A stretch of 43,620 nt of DNA from Salinibacterium sp. (GTDB lineage Bacteria; Actinomycetota; Actinomycetes; Actinomycetales; Microbacteriaceae): the NCBI GenBank assembly GCA_004297555.1, contig SCSV01000188.1:1-43620 (forward strand), written 5' to 3'. Within the stretch, counting starts at the first letter, position 1. The number at the start of each line of letters is the position of its first letter. The translations under genes were made by a program, and so were the position numbers. Of this stretch, positions 43,496-43,620 are shown in pieces. The notes under the pieces were generated by a model. That model made no database searches, was not told where the DNA came from, and saw only the letters and a list, made by a program, of their open reading frames with translations.

Positions 43496-43620
43496 GCCGC
43501 GACCTCCGCAGTCAGAGCCACGGGCGGGAAAGCCGCGATGATGTCCGCGCGCTGGTGTTCGCGTTCGGCTTTGCGGGCGGCGTCGGCGGCGTAGGCGTAG
43601 GCGGTGGTGGCGGCGTCGGC
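43492..43620 (-). CDS. C-terminal part of the same Ala-X repeat protein (ADAATTAYAYAADAARKAEREHQRADIIAAFPPVALTAEVAA*)
   Basis: Reverse-strand translation is in frame with 1..595 when the 45-nt identical segments 17-61 and 43576-43620 are superimposed; its TGA overlaps the ATG of the next gene at 43495. Confidence 0.8.
   Translation of the reverse strand, partial: ADAATTAYAYAADAARKAEREHQRADIIAAFPPVALTAEVAA

Noticed and set aside
1-43620. tRNA genes
   Set aside because: No T-loop/anticodon arrangement recognised by eye; tRNAscan-SE would be decisive

Overview
The window looks like a nearly complete genome of a tailed phage with a podovirus-type virion module, probably infecting an alphaproteobacterium. 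From 1.1 to 8.7 kb, small rightward early genes include a Cro-like gene, a RusA-like gene, a GapR/DUF2312 homologue, a replication-initiator-like gene and a CtrA-type DNA-binding protein. From 9.0 to 33.4 kb lie the rightward late genes: terminase, portal, scaffold, capsid, cement protein, tail adaptors, ejection proteins and tail fibre. From 33.8 to 35.8 kb is a lysis cassette. From 35.8 kb, through the window ends and back to about 1 kb, is a leftward block with a GNAT gene, DUF4326, RecT, YqaJ, an Ala-X repeat protein and a CI-like repressor. The strongest observations are: (i) a lambda-like immunity region with five copies of the operator CGGTA-N4-TACCG, placed on two divergent promoters and on the repressor start; (ii) seven copies of GTGCGTTGCG, all on the + strand and each 30-121 nt upstream of a proposed gene start; (iii) an Ala-X hexamer-repeat gene that spans the two ends of the window and is missing from the ORF track; (iv) phage homologues of two alphaproteobacterial cell-cycle/chromosome regulators (GapR and the CtrA DNA-binding domain); (v) an iteron-like candidate origin inside the initiator gene; (vi) Sec-like signal peptides on a tail fibre and neighbouring virion-module proteins. 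No integrase, partition system, reverse transcriptase, tRNA or CRISPR array was recognised. All family assignments come from reading the translations; no database search was run.
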